A DNA stretch of 64,000 nt from Reticulascus tulasneorum (GCA_001557505.1 LSAX01000005.1:3720001-3784000), one strand, 5' to 3'; shown: positions 13,119 through 24,470, counted from the stretch's first letter. Notes: generated by a model not told the origin, from the letters alone. Translations and numbers: made by a program.

Positions 13119-13830
13119 ATGGAGACGGTACGTCTCGAGCATCTGCCAGCCGACCACCTCGTGCATATCGCTTTCTACAAACAAGTCGAAAATGCTGGCT
13201 TCCTTCATTCGCAGCTCCTCGCTCGCAACGCCGACTTTGAATATGCTTTCGTCGACGTATCCGTGGTAGGGAGACCTTTAGACCTGTCGCCGCAATGCGA
13301 ATACTGATCCTTCATTTTGCCTTCGCAGCTCGTCTCCCGCGTTCACATCCTGGCTGCCGCCTACAAGGCTCTGACAGCCAAGCTCACTGGCACTTTGAAG
13401 ACCCCCAACGTCCATTCCGAGTTGGTTGCTTCCTTGAGCTCATCTCATAACGTACGTGCAATACCCCTGTTCATCTGCCATAGCTTCCAAGCGCTGACCG
13501 GCAGCGAGAAAGATTGCAGAGGCCTACCGCCGATTCGGCATTAGCAGCTCCAGCAGACACGTTATCATTGTGAAGATGACCTTTCCGACAGACGCAAGGC
13601 CGCAACCACTCTCCCCAGACCACATCTTCAAACATCTCACGACCCACGTGCAGGGTGTTCTCGCTCCATTTACCGACACCGACATCGCAGGGTCCACTGA
13701 CTGGTCCAAGGTGCGGAAATACTACAAACTCAACGGGCTGGCCTGGCTCGACGCTGTTAAGACGGATGGAGAACGCAGGCAGCAAATGGAGACACTCATT
13801 CTGGGCGCCATGGCACTGCAAGGTCTTTAG
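13119..13830 (+). CDS. CGI121: EKC/KEOPS complex subunit Cgi121
   Basis: Three exons (13119-13265, 13329-13451, 13513-13830) give a 195-residue protein, the usual size of fungal Cgi121. The start METVRLEHLP and the blocks VSRVHILAAAYKAL, HSELVASLSSSHN and IAEAYRRFGISSSSRHVIIV match the family fold; Asn-Ile-Ala-Glu-Ala at the third exon is the conserved helix. Cgi121 binds Bud32 and tRNA in the KEOPS complex, which makes the t6A37 modification on ANN-decoding tRNAs and also affects telomere upkeep in yeast. It acts in cytosol and nucleus. The 3' end lies 137 bp from the 3' end of the proline dehydrogenase gene on the other strand, so the two are convergent. Nothing is unusual in the sequence. 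Confidence 0.9.
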
Positions 13831-13967
13831 AGTATCCAGGCAGGATTGCGGCCGAAGCCTCCACTGGCAATATTGGCCGGTTGCATTCGGCAAATCATCA
13901 ATGACATTAGTCATAAATCTACTTCTATAGTCTACAGCCCGAAACTCATTCCGCATGAGAACGCTTC

Positions 13968-15573
13968 TCAAGCCGAAAGCCCAAACAGAGTCCTTGCTCG
14001 CCGCAAGACTTCGGCCCACATCGCATCGCGACCACTGCGAGTCCGCTGCACGGCATCTCGGTTCTCTTCGGCTCGTCGTAACAGGTACCGCATACACTCA
14101 CCCGTGGAGCCCCAGACCAGATACTTGTAGGCGTCTAATGTCATTGGGACTACCACCTCCGGGGCCGCTATCATCGACCGTCTGGCGGAGACTAGAGCGC
14201 AGCTGACCTCGTCAGCCATACCCTGGAGCTGCGCAAAGGCCACTTCGATTTTTGCCTGACCTGCGTCGCAGATTGCACGTGCCCGTCGCACTGACACCTC
14301 GTTGTGGGATGCGAGCACGAGGCTCACTGGGGGAAGCTCGACATCTTCCCACCGCCGCAGCAAAAGATTCTCGGCGATGCCGTCGTATGCCGCGTCTGTG
14401 CCCGCCTTGTCGTCGTGCATAAGATACCGTGGGTCGGACCCCAAATACGCGCCACGGACGAGCTTGACCCCCAAGGTGAACCGACCTTCGCGAGCAGCGT
14501 CGAGGTGTTGCCGCAGCGTCTGAGGGGTGCTCTTCAGGTACGCTTGGTAGGTGCCGTAGATGACGGCTTTGCCGGGTACAGTGTTATGTGTCTGCATGTA
14601 TTTCAGCGTCCAGTCGTCAATACCTGCTTGGACATTGGCATGCTCCGCATCAAAGAGGAGACGGATTCCGCGCTCCGAAGCCAGAGAGCAAATAGAATCA
14701 ATTGACTTGGCCAGTGCTGGCGGCGGTGGAAGTCTTTTGGCAAGAGAGTGCATTGCCTGCCTACCAGCTCCGGTGAACCTGAAACCCGAGAAGTCAATAA
14801 GGGCTGAGTGAGTGGATGGGCTTGGCGGTTATATCTTACTTCAGTGCCACGAAATCACCCGGTTGCGCCAGCCTCACAGTCTCCATCGTTCCGTTGGCCC
14901 ATGGCATGATCTCGTTCCGTATGCAATCATCAGCCTCGGGGCCTTCGGCACAAGAGGCCAGGTCTTGAGTTTGCCCGCCAGTCAACACAACCTCTTTCGC
15001 ATACCCCAAAATGACGCCAGTAAACCCTATGTCCTTGAGCCTGTCGACCGTCTTCTTCACCTCCAGTGCGTTCTCTCCGGCACAAAACTGCGCATAGAAT
15101 GTGTTCTTGAGCAAGAACCGGAGCACAGGATTCCGATCCGGGTCGAGTAACGGGTTAGTCGAGTGTGCAAGAGCAGACATAATGGCTAACGAGGGAGGCA
15201 AAAGCCAGGGAGACGATGAGATGGTGGTCGTGGCCAGGGAGCGCAGGACCATTGAAAGCGGCAGCACCGCCAGCGCGCTCGTGTCGGGTGCCTGATGCTC
15301 GATGGGCAGAACTCGCGTGCGCTCATCGATGGCCAACTGGTCGTTAGGCAAGGAAGACCTTCGCGTGGATGAGTGTATCCGACGAATGGTTGGCATCCCG
15401 GCGGAACCAGGTCGTAAAGCACGTTGGTCGCTGTGGCCGGACAATGCGGGAGTTGCGGTAGTGACGAAAGCTACCCTCAGCTTGCACGGGGACACCGTGG
15501 CCTCACGCGAATGGACGAGGAATCTGAGCCCTCCGCGCTGGACGGGCAGGTAGAATTTGTGAGTGGGAGCCAT
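13968..15573 (-). CDS. PUT1: proline dehydrogenase, mitochondrial
   Basis: Two exons (15573-14840 and 14778-13968) with a 61-bp intron give 514 residues. The first ~100 residues are rich in Arg, Ser and Ala and look like a mitochondrial targeting region. The catalytic barrel carries FTGVILGYAKE, DFVALKFTGAGR across the splice, LLFDAEHANVQ, GTYQAYLK, LGVKLVRGAYL and LVLASHNEVSV, then RYLLRRAEENRDA near the end, where the Arg pair is in the substrate-binding helix of the family. The enzyme oxidises L-proline to pyrroline-5-carboxylate with FAD, passing electrons to the respiratory chain, as the first step of proline catabolism. In fungi the gene is usually induced by proline. No regulator or P5C dehydrogenase lies beside it in this window. 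Confidence 0.93.
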
Positions 15574-16092
15574 CTAAGACTACCTAGCTTGGGACGCCTC
15601 TACAGAGGACATAAAAAACTGGGGGGGGGCCATCGTCGTTCAACCACACAACGGACCGGATGTACAGCTATATACCTAGAGAAGAGACCCTTGCTTTATC
15701 TCCGCCGCCTGCAGTTGCATGTACCCGCTTCACTGTTCCCCCTCCCAGTCGCCAATCCGATGACATATGTGCCGACAAGTGATGATAACGTGTGGTTGAA
15801 ATCCGATTGCTTATCTTTGCATCACGTGCTGGTGGGGAAGCCGATTGTAGCCGTGCGCAATGGGACGCTCATAGAGGTCGCATTCCAAAGCACTCGTCCA
15901 TTGACAAATCATGTTATTCCCTGGCGGGGCAAGCAATTGGATTTTGCGACGCTGGCCGTGGAAATCGCCATTTCAGGTCCCATTTTTGTGTCCCGATGGC
16001 GGAGCAGAGATCATCATCAGCTGAGTCGCTCCCAGGCCGCGCTCCACACATGAGTGGGAGAGTGGCTCCGTTGGGAAGCTGCAGTGTAAGCG
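15574..16092. other. intergenic, promoter of proline dehydrogenase
   Basis: A run of nine G residues occurs near 15623-15631 and the rest shows no coding signal that I can support. Overlapping frames on the plus strand here are antisense or chance. The promoter of the proline dehydrogenase gene should lie here, as well as the 3' end of the Tim17-family gene. Confidence 0.45.
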
Positions 16093-16772
16093 CTACGTTT
16101 GCGTTTGCACTTGGCTGGATTCGGATTTCCAAACACCTCGATGTAAACGAGAACGGAGGTATTCTATATACCCAATGGGTCGTCCCCTGGCCCAGCCAAC
16201 GGCATCTTGCAGCCCGCCGTACGCCAGGCCAAAGACCAACCCGTACCTTGCCATCCGCGCAGCCGTGGGGAGGGAGAATCGATCTATGGCGAAGAAGAGT
16301 TGGCAGTCAGCAATTGCTGTTCCAGTTTAACATTTAGTAGATTGCGCTCACTCCAGAGACTGAAGCTCCCGGCGACAGTCAAGCTAGCAAGGACGGTGCT
16401 GAGGAGGTCGGAGCTCCCTCTGTAGCGGTCCACGGTGCTCTCCAGGCTGACCGCCAGCATGGCCCAGAATCCAAGCTTCGCACCCATCTTGAACCCTTCT
16501 TTTAGTCCTCCAAACATTGCATGGTAGTTCTTGCTCTTGTGGTAAAGATACCAGCCAGTGGTGGTCGTTGGCATTTTGTGTGCGTGTTCTGCTCTAAAGC
16601 GTAGCTGAGCTGTCCTCCCTCCGTGGGCCATCCCCAGTGTCGTGCCGACACCAAATCCGACCAATGTTGCCACAGGGATCCGGGCAGGCGTCGGCATCGA
16701 AAGGCGGGACTCGGACGGCGCCTGATCGAGTTCTACGCTTTCCGCAACAGATGGCGCCTCTAGCTCTGCCAT
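16093..16772 (-). CDS. Tim17/22/23-family membrane protein
   Basis: Two exons (16772-16352 and 16283-16093) give 203 residues; the intron (GTGAGC to CCATAG) was placed because the unspliced frame ends in a non-conserved tail whereas the second exon restores the pattern. The N-terminal 40 residues are acidic and Ser-rich. The core has glycine-rich membrane segments: VATLVGFGVGTTLGMAHGG, GGLKEGFKMGAKLGFWAML, a basic-loop ESTVDRYRG, and after the splice RMARYGLVFGLAYGGLQDA. These spaced Gly residues and the G-x-x-x-G helices are typical of the Tim17 family, including TIMMDC1-type complex I assembly factors. A mitochondrial inner-membrane location is inferred from the family. Which branch it belongs to is not clear; it is not an obvious Tim17, Tim22 or Tim23 orthologue. 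Confidence 0.72.
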
Positions 16773-17166
16773 TGCACTGTGGGCGGTAAGCGCTTCGTCG
16801 CTCTTGCGGGTCTGTATTATGTGCGAATGCACTTTAGTACATGGCGTGGCTGTCGCGGGCTCGCAGGCGGCGATTTGCAGAGCAAAGAAGAGGTTGAACA
16901 GTCGGCCGCACGGATAGAGCCAAGATCTTTTGAAATTGTTGGACACTTTGCTCGCGGAATCAGCTGACTTCGCATTTGGGCAAGGGGTTTTTAGCGGCTA
17001 CTGCCCCGCAGCTTCCTTCCCCGCCAACGCGAGTCCGCTCACCTTTCTTGAAGCACCAAAGGCCGCCCAATGCCGCCTTGATCGTCGTACACCACCCGCT
17101 CTAGCGCAATTATCGGCTTCTGATCACCCCAAAATCAATTCTGTACCTCACCTTGGAGGAAGCGCC
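16773..17166. other. divergent promoter region
   Basis: About 390 bases between the Tim17-family gene (minus) and the acidic-tail protein gene (plus). The minus-strand reading frame stays open upstream of the chosen ATG to about 16946, so a longer N-terminus of up to 58 residues is possible but has no targeting character. No other feature is seen. Confidence 0.45.
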
Positions 17167-17690
17167 ATGGTATGAAGACTCAAAGATCCTCACCAATCCT
17201 TGCCGTCCTTTCCTTCCGTCATGACTTAGGCATACCATCGCTGACTATCGAACAGGTACAGATCGACGAAACGCACATTTCAGTGCGGTTTAAGCGCGGC
17301 GCCGATACAATACTACTCTTTGTCGACAGCCTACAGCCATTTTCTGAAATAACCGAGCTGCTGCTAGAAGTGCTGCGCGACCGCTTCCCTCACGGCATCG
17401 TCATGTCGCACCTGACACCAGAAACAGCAACAGCTCTGCCAGATCTCGGCTCTGCCACGCGGCTCGCGTATGCCTTGCCTATCAATGGACACGATCTGAC
17501 ACAAGGCTGGAAGGACCTAAAGATAAGCGGGAAGGAGACGCCCGCCAAGCTGGGGCTCAAGGATGGCTGCGCAGTGGCCTTTGCATTCCTGTCGGCAGAT
17601 GAGGATGGACAAGAACCAGTGTTCCTTGTCGACGTGCCGAGCTTAGAGGATGCAGTGGACGAGGACGAGGAGGAGGAGGAGGAAGATTAA
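17167..17690 (+). CDS. small conserved-looking protein with acidic tail, ATG-only first exon
   Basis: I do not recognise the family. The best model is an ATG at 17167-17169, an 86-bp intron (donor GTATGA, acceptor CGAACAG, a CTGAC branch-like site just before it) and one long exon 17256-17690, giving 145 residues starting MVQIDETHISVRFK. The unspliced alternative starts at 17172 and adds 28 residues that look like intron. The protein has no signal peptide or membrane segment. The body (TILLFVDSLQPFSEITELLL ... LGLKDGCAVAFAF) has the alternating strand-helix pattern of a ubiquitin-like fold, which is only an impression. The last 30 residues are almost all Asp and Glu, which often marks nuclear or chaperone-binding proteins. 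It sits head to head with the Tim17-family gene and tail to tail with the ATP-grasp-like gene. Confidence 0.7.
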
Positions 17691-17914
17691 GATTGTCGAG
17701 GTGCTTGGCTGCATCCGCTGCGTGCACTTTGAGCCATACTGGTTACGAAACTGTCAGCCAGTTGCCCGTCTGCCGTGTGAGCAGCAACTGGGAAATTTTC
17801 AAAATCGATTCTATCTAGACACCAAAGAACGCAACTACAATAAAGTCCATTTTCGTCTCGCCCGGCATGCCATGTAGGCCACCACGAGTGAGGTAGTATT
17901 CTAGGCGTTCCCAT

Positions 17915-19553
17915 TCAGCCCAGACTCTCCGGGCCGTCTTCGAGCACTGTGTCAGTAAATGACACCATCACTACACCATCGGTCCCTGAAGCTATGGCTC
18001 GGGGAGTAACATCCCCAACACGGAAACCTCCGCAGCCGATGAACTCGCCATTGAAAGTGCAGTAAGATCCCGTGATGTGCAGGGACTCGAGCGCCCAGGT
18101 CAAGTTCAGGACATCGTAGCGGCGCTGGTGCACCAGTCGCTGAAGCGCATACGATGTTCCAGTCGGACTTGAGTTGCACCTGTCGGCGTCTAGCAAGTGC
18201 GTAAGCCATTCATCCTGCCCAACGAGCGATCCAAAAATATGGCCCTTGCCGAGTCCATCACGGGTTGCCTTTAAAACCCAATCTTCTCTGGTGCTTGGGT
18301 CGGACTGCGACTGCTTGACTACGGACTTCCATGTCGATGACGAAGGGACAAAGGACGGGGTAAGCCCGTTACTCAGGATCTTCGCCTCGTCTTCAGTGAG
18401 GGCATGATACTCGTGCACCAGATCATCAAGCTCGTCGTACACAAGACCGAGAAACCGCTGGTCGTTCAGCAGCAGGATCGTCCTAAAGTCATTGACGCAG
18501 CAAACGGAGATCTGGCACAGCATCTCGAAGCTCACAGCCCTATACTCGGACTGCGTCACCTCGAGGCTGATCTGGTACACTCTCTCAAGCTTCTCGCCGT
18601 CAACCCCAACTGCGCCGACAAGGGGTTCCGAAAGGCAAAAGAGGCTGTGCCCGGTGCTAGACTCCGGGTCAGGCACCAGCCGTAGGTCGGCCAGCTTTAT
18701 GATCCGTGCAGCCTGCCCGGTCCGCTGGCGGAAGAGGGTCGCTATAAAGTGGATGTCACCTCCCGGCCAGAATGGGCCCATGACTATATGAAGGGGGCGT
18801 GATGGGTCGAATAGCGTCATCAACCGTTGTATTGATTCCTAGCATAACATAAACATGTGGCAACCCTTGCTCGCAGCCGTTCCAACTCACCTCCAGTTTC
18901 ATGCTGGGTTCTAAGTGGGAGCGGGCCAAGCCAAGTTTGACAAACGCCTCCATCATTAGCGGGGCTGCGACGAATGCATTGTACGGGAATCGTGAGTTGA
19001 TTTCGCAGATTCGCACGTTCTCCGTGACAGCGCCGCCATCGCTTTTCTGCGCCTCAATCAGGAAGTCGGGGCGCCAACAGCCTTTGCGAGTCCTCCACGG
19101 GCGGGTGGCTTTACTACCGGGCCCGTCGATCCACTATGAGAGTGGTCAGCAACTCGGCACCTTGCGTGCGCCAGATGGGACTTGACTCGCCTGAAGCAGA
19201 CGTTCCTCGTGAGCTTCCAGTGGCATTCGGGACGAAAAGTCACTAGTGTGCCACCGCTCAATGACGCTCGTCGCGGCCTTGTCGAGGGCCGTCTGGAGCA
19301 GTCTGATGTGGTCTGTGGTCTGCCGTTGAATGTAAATCTGACACGCCGGGACCTTTAGGTTCGCGTTATGCGGCCAATCGGGCCACACGTCGTTGAGTGC
19401 CTTCCGCACCTCGACCAAGTCCGCAGCGCGTTGTTCGGGACCATCTGTGTCCAAAAACACCGGCTTTCCTGCACGGATGCTCCCAAGGATGGAGATCTGG
19501 ATAAATTGGTCCAGTGATGGCCGCTCCATAGTCCCTGCCTGGTGCCCGTTCAT
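17915..19553 (-). CDS. uncharacterised fungal protein, ATP-grasp-like
   Basis: Three exons (19553-19191, 19133-18891, 18838-17915) give 509 residues; the first donor appears to be GC (CAG followed by GCGAGT), the second GTGAGT. No ATG lies further upstream in frame before a stop-free but non-coding-looking stretch, so MNGHQAGTMERPSL is taken as start; a later Met at MERPSL is also possible. The middle has CEINSRFPYNAFVAAPLM, and the C-terminal third has DWVLKATRDGLGKGHIFGS followed by TSYALQRLVHQRRYDVL and TGSYCTFNGEFIGCGGFRVG. The Lys-containing strand, glycine-rich loop and later GEFIGCGGFR resemble circularly permuted ATP-grasp ligases of the glutathionylspermidine-synthase type. No signal peptide or membrane segment is seen. 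The substrate is unknown, and the fold call is an inference that needs a profile search. Confidence 0.65.
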
Positions 19554-20967
19554 GTTTCCGTGAGCCGCGTGCCTGGGGTAAGAGTCCAATGGAGAGCGAT
19601 CTCCATTGTATGGCAGGGAAACATGGGACGGTCTTATACTACTCGGCGCGCGAAGCTGAGACTGAAAGGTAGATCGGTGGGATGGAGCATTTGGAGCATA
19701 CGAAGGAAGTGAGCACTAACGAGGGTTGCATCCTCCTGCCATCCCAAACACTCCACTGAAACAATGCGGTGCGATTCGGCCAATTCCAACGTTGTACCAC
19801 ATGACGCTTGTCGCGGCCGAAAATAAGCCCCGTTCCTCAAGCATCCACGCCAACAATGCTGAATCCTGACACGCCCTTGTCGACGCCGGGCACGGCGAGT
19901 TTGGCCCAGGCCGGATTTGCCATCCGAGTTGCTGACATTTGACTCACCGTTCCACGGAGATGTGGTGTTTAGTTTCTATTGGAACAAATAGAGTGTCCAT
20001 ACTCAACACCACTGGATTTGTCGTGGCGCCGGCTTTGGGTGACTACAAGTAGCCAGCCAACAACACAGACTGACGCTCTGATCAGCCTCCCCCTTTAGCG
20101 CGTTTACAATGTCTCCAAACTAGACGTTTAAGTGTTGTACAGGCACAAAGCTTCGGACATTAGACCAGATTTAGAAGCCCGTTAGCACTCAAGTTCTTTT
20201 ATCGCTATTGCCAAGGAAGATGTTGGAGTACACGACAGAATCCTCCATGCAACCAGTCCCAATACTCAAGATTCTCCCGTCATCATGAGCTGACATGATA
20301 CTGGCCAAGCAAGTCAACGAGCTGTAACTAGTCCGAATTAAAGTGTGACAACTATGGTACATATCTAGTTATCGGTAGCCCATTATCCGAAATACGCAGT
20401 AACTAAGCAATAACTACGTAGTAACTACGTAGCGTGGTCAGAATCGGACTGGCCTAGCGGCCGCGGATCAGTAATAACGGCCGAGATGCCAATATGTCCA
20501 CTCAACTATGAGTACCGTAAGCATCTACAACTATCAGTGTAATGATGGATGCCACCACTTCCCCAGCTGCCAGCTTTTTACGTGTCAAAATGAGAAGGTA
20601 CCTTGATCTTTACAACGAAACCGGGTAAATTCGGCCCAGCGCGTGCAAGCGTCTCAATCTGAACTAAGGTCGCGACGTAATAAATTTGTCGTTAATTAAC
20701 TTACCTTGGTACCTTAGGTAAGGTACCTTAGTGTGGCCCAATGGAGTATCCCACAGTGTCGCGTGTGCTGGTAATGCACTGTAAACAGCGTTCGCGCAAG
20801 GCTCAACCCCCTGGCTGTGTGAATTTTTGAGGCTATCTTCGCAACGAACGACTGGACCTTCGCTAGCGATTGCCGTGCAGTCACACCTTCCTTCTTCCCG
20901 CCGCCAACCGCTGAGCCTCGCAGGACGAATTGACAATTTCCTTCCTGCCCGGCACTGCGAACTGCAT
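19554..20967. other. intergenic, divergent promoters
   Basis: About 1.4 kb between the ATP-grasp-like gene and the phosphoesterase gene. It holds short direct repeats (taactacgtag near 20400-20435) and a dense AGGTACCTTAGGTAAGGTACCTTA cluster at about 20700-20730. No gene is supported. Confidence 0.5.
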
Positions 20968-22695
20968 ATGTTCCTCGCAGCGCTTCTCCGCCATGGCCTT
21001 CGCCTCCTGTTACCGCTGGCGATAGCGTCCACGGCATACCTCTACCTTTACCCCGTCTTTCTAGGTTGTGCGTTCCCGGTCATCCCCAGCCCCGATGGCA
21101 ACAAGGGCGACGTCTCGGCGGCGTATCTCGAGGCTGCGCGGCAGCATCTGCCTCGATTGGCGTCGCTTTCGACTAGCAGCCATCGCCAAGCGCCGTTCAG
21201 GCTCCTTGCCCTCGGGGATCCCCAACTCGAGGGTGACACGTCAATTCCGACTGCCAATGGACCGCGACTGCCACACCTGACGAGCTTCATCTCGCGTGTC
21301 ACATTTCGAAGGAAGCACTCCTCCCTACGCGAGCGCCTCCGCGAGTCCCTCCACGACGTCGTCGACTTTTGGTTCGAGGACATATTCGATGAGATCGAGT
21401 CCGTCCGCAAGCGAATCGACCTCTTCGGGAACGACCTTTACCTCGCCCACATATACAGAACCGTGCATTGGTGGACCAAACCAAGCCACGTCACCGTCCT
21501 GGGCGACCTCGTTGGGAGCCAGTGGATTGGTGACGAGGAGTTTGACCGACGTGCCACGCGATACTGGAACCGCGTCGTGCGTAATGCCGAGCGCGTGCCA
21601 GATGAGCTGGCTCTATATCCCGAGATGGAGTACGACTTGGCTGCCTACCTCTCAGAGTCCGATGACTCGTCTGCCGCGTGGGCCCGTCGCGTCATCAATG
21701 TGGCTGGCAATCACGATATTGGCTACGCCGGGGATATCAATGAAGCTCGATTCAACCGGTTCGAGCGAGCATTTGGAAAAGCAAATTACGAGCTTCGGTT
21801 TGAACTCCCCATCGAAGATGCTGCCCTGAATGCCACCATATTTGACGAACAGTCCAACCCCGACTCGGACCGTTTGCCTCCGGAGCTGCGCATCGTGGTG
21901 GTCAATGACATGAACCTGGATACACCAGCGCGCAGCTCCACACTCCAAGACGCCACCTACGCCTTCGTCAACTCGGTCATCGAGACTTCCTCGGCGGTTG
22001 AGTTTCTAGGCCATTTCACCATTGTGCTGACGCATATCCCGCTCTACAAGCCCGAGGGTGTCTGTGTCGACCCGCCGTTCTTTGACTTTCATGGAGATGC
22101 AGACGGTGGCGGAGTGAAGGAGCAGAACCAGCTCTCGGCGGACGCCAGCCGCGGCTTTCTCGAGGGTATGTTCGGTATGAGTGGCGACACCAACGCCCCC
22201 GGCAACGGCCGTGGCCGCCACGGTGTTATCCTGAACGGACACGATCACGAGGGATGCGACACATTCCACTTTATCAATCAGACCCAGGGCGCCCAGACCA
22301 GCGACCGCGCATGGGAAGTTGAGCGATGGGCTGCGGCTAGAGGCGCCGGGGCAGTTGGAGCCGCTGGCATACCCGGGCTGAGAGAGATTACTGTCAGGAG
22401 CATGATGGGCGACTTTGGGGGCAACGCGGGTCTGTTGAGCGTCTGGTTTGACGAATCAACTTGGGGCTGGAAATTCGAGTACGCGACCTGCGCCTTAGGC
22501 CGGCAACACATGTGGTGGCTCGTCCACATTTTGGATCTCGTCGTCCTTATCGGTGCTATCTGTCTCGGCGCTCTCACTGCCGTTGGGGCCAACGGCCAGG
22601 GGACCAAGTGTTCGGCCGTCGACAAGGCTAGTCCGAGCGTGCCTAGTGCAGTGTCCCAGGATGTAAACGGCAAAAAGGAGGTGTCGCCATCGTGA
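20968..22695 (+). CDS. TED1: Ted1/Cdc1-type metallophosphoesterase
   Basis: One exon of 575 residues from the first ATG (MFLAALLRHG). An N-terminal hydrophobic segment (LRLLLPLAIASTAYLYLYPV) anchors the protein and another near the C-terminus (WWLVHILDLVVLIGAICLG) is the second membrane helix. Between them lies a calcineurin-like phosphoesterase domain with the metal-ligand motifs LGDPQLEGD, VLGDLVGSQW, GNHDIGY, LTHIPLY and NGHDHEGCD, in the right order. The layout, with the domain lumenal and a C-terminal helix, fits Ted1/Cdc1/PGAP5 proteins of the ER, which remove ethanolamine phosphate from GPI glycans and so help export of GPI proteins. Which of Ted1 or Cdc1 is closer is not certain. The gene is convergent with the exosome gene downstream. 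Confidence 0.85.
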   Translation: MFLAALLRHGLRLLLPLAIASTAYLYLYPVFLGCAFPVIPSPDGNKGDVSAAYLEAARQHLPRLASLSTSSHRQAPFRLLALGDPQLEGDTSIPTANGPRLPHLTSFISRVTFRRKHSSLRERLRESLHDVVDFWFEDIFDEIESVRKRIDLFGNDLYLAHIYRTVHWWTKPSHVTVLGDLVGSQWIGDEEFDRRATRYWNRVVRNAERVPDELALYPEMEYDLAAYLSESDDSSAAWARRVINVAGNHDIGYAGDINEARFNRFERAFGKANYELRFELPIEDAALNATIFDEQSNPDSDRLPPELRIVVVNDMNLDTPARSSTLQDATYAFVNSVIETSSAVEFLGHFTIVLTHIPLYKPEGVCVDPPFFDFHGDADGGGVKEQNQLSADASRGFLEGMFGMSGDTNAPGNGRGRHGVILNGHDHEGCDTFHFINQTQGAQTSDRAWEVERWAAARGAGAVGAAGIPGLREITVRSMMGDFGGNAGLLSVWFDESTWGWKFEYATCALGRQHMWWLVHILDLVVLIGAICLGALTAVGANGQGTKCSAVDKASPSVPSAVSQDVNGKKEVSPS

Positions 22696-22991
22696 GCGTT
22701 GAGATGATACCCCATGTTCAAGTACCTGATTTGTTTTCGCTGTACATCACATCAAAGCATATTGAAGGCGTCCGAGGTATAGACTTTTGTTGGTTAAGGA
22801 TCTTATTCGCTTTTCACGCATCCTGGAAATACACTATCTCTTGATGCAAGCGTACGCGTTTCTCACTTGTGAGGTTCGCTGGCCGCCTCCCTGTGAGCCG
22901 CCTCCCGTACCCATATTGGACCTGACCTGGCCACGAGAGTACAATACAGTACAGTTAACACGGTGCGTCACCCCGGGTATCCTGATTTACT

Positions 22992-23841
22992 CTATCCTTC
23001 CATATCCAGATCCATGGCAACTCCCTTCTCAACCGCGCCTTCCCGCAACATACGCCGTCCCCTTTCCTTGACGACTTGGTCCAAGAATTGGCGGACCTGC
23101 TTACACCCATCGACGCCCACGGCAAGCATTCCTTCCAGCCGACTGATCTGCACGCGGCTCTCACACACCAACACCGCCACCCGGTCGCTCGTGCCTTGGG
23201 TCGCCACTGTAAGCGATGGTAGCTCCTGCTCCTCCTGCGTATTCAAATCGAGTAGGGGGTCGGCGCCATCATCGGCAGCCGCGTAAGTCGACGTAGAGCC
23301 GGCGGTGCACGCAGCTATGTAATCGGTCATTGGAATGCCCGCGTCAATCAGCGCGAGGGTTGAGGCGTTGAGGAGCGCAGCGAGCAGAGAGCCGTCTTGC
23401 GACAGCACATGTAGAGAGATAGAGATGGTGCTGTGAGGAAATAAGTGCGTGTGGAGTGTCGCCGAAAGAGCATCGGATATGGTCACTTCGAGTTCTTGGA
23501 TTCGCCTGCCTTGAAGTCAGCTACGGTCAGAGGAAAGCCGTTCTTAACCCTCACTTATCGTTCCTGCCCCGCCTCTTGCGATCCACGGAACTGAAGCCAG
23601 CAACGACGATGGTGACGCTCACTGCGGCGTCTCTTGACTGTGTGCCTGCTCCACCGCGCCGCTGGCCCTCGCTCGGCCCCGTCACGACGCACATGACCTT
23701 CGTGTGGCCCATCTCCAGGTAACTGGAGCCATCCGCGGAATTTTGTGTACGGATCTGAGCGTGGAGCCGGCGCAGCTCGTTCCAACGTCTGCCGTCGACG
23801 CGCAGGAGCGCCAGAGAGTAAGTAGATGTATCGAGCGGCAT
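22992..23841 (-). CDS. SKI6: exosome complex subunit Rrp41
   Basis: Two exons (23841-23555 and 23505-22992, 49-bp intron) give 266 residues, the usual size for Rrp41/Ski6. The N-terminus has LLRVDGRRWNELRRLHAQIR and SSYLEMGHTKVMCVVTGPSE, the RNase PH-fold signature of this subunit. The second exon begins RIQELEVTISDALSATLHTH and holds LLAALLNASTLALIDAGIPM. The nine-subunit exosome core degrades and trims RNA from the 3' end in nucleus and cytoplasm; Rrp41 pairs with Rrp45 in the ring. An acidic insertion (YAAADDGADPLLDLNTQEE) is longer than I expect for yeast. The last 40 residues form a basic then acidic tail. Its 3' end lies 296 bp from the phosphoesterase gene, so both genes share a short convergent spacer. 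Confidence 0.92.
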
Positions 23842-24470
23842 GGTGGAGGTTGCAGATGGAGTCGGCCACGAAGCTGCATAGACGGCCGATCCGAACAGGT
23901 GCTGGAAAAGTAGTACGTAGCACTATCTATCGTAGCTTGCTCTGTCGCGAGGGGTGAAAGCTTGAGATTCGCATCAAATAACCCCCCACTTCTCGACTGA
24001 CCAATGAAACCGCCGAATTCCGATCCGGGATAATTATTTCCATTTCACAAGGCGTGTATGTAAGTAATTAGGTCGCTTTCTAGCAGCTTGCTCAAATAGG
24101 CAATTACCTTTGTATCTGTACCCCACACGGTTGTGGAATGGAAGGCAAGAAGCGGAAGCTACCCATTCATCACGAATCCAGAGAGTAGTCATATGATCAA
24201 TGTGGCAATACACAACAGACCGAATACATTGCATAGAATAGCAACTGGAAGTTACAAAGAGTGGTACCGCAATCCTTAATTACTGGCGACCTCTAAACTC
24301 GACGCAGTCTTACAGCCTCTCTGAAAGCAGAAAACCAATTATTGATGCTAAAAGAATGGCGTAGGAACATTGTTTGTTTTTGAACAACCAGTCCCCCCCC
24401 AATCCAGATCTCTTCTCCATCCAGACACGTAGAAAACTGGGAGCAAATTGGTCCTTCTGTTGGTCTCCAT
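23842..24470. other. intergenic, promoter of RRP41
   Basis: About 630 bases upstream of the exosome gene and downstream of a secreted-protein gene on the same strand. No coding potential was found. Sequence becomes AT-rich toward 24300. Confidence 0.45.

Noticed and set aside
14304..14705. Long plus-strand frame in the proline dehydrogenase region
   Set aside because: It is antisense to a well-supported gene, has no motif and is explained by the GC bias of the coding strand.
15424..16337. Overlapping plus-strand open frames up to 209 codons
   Set aside because: No domain, no introns that make sense and partial overlap with antisense genes.
16773..16946. Longer N-terminus for the Tim17-family protein
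   Set aside because: The extra residues lack a presequence pattern and read like promoter DNA.
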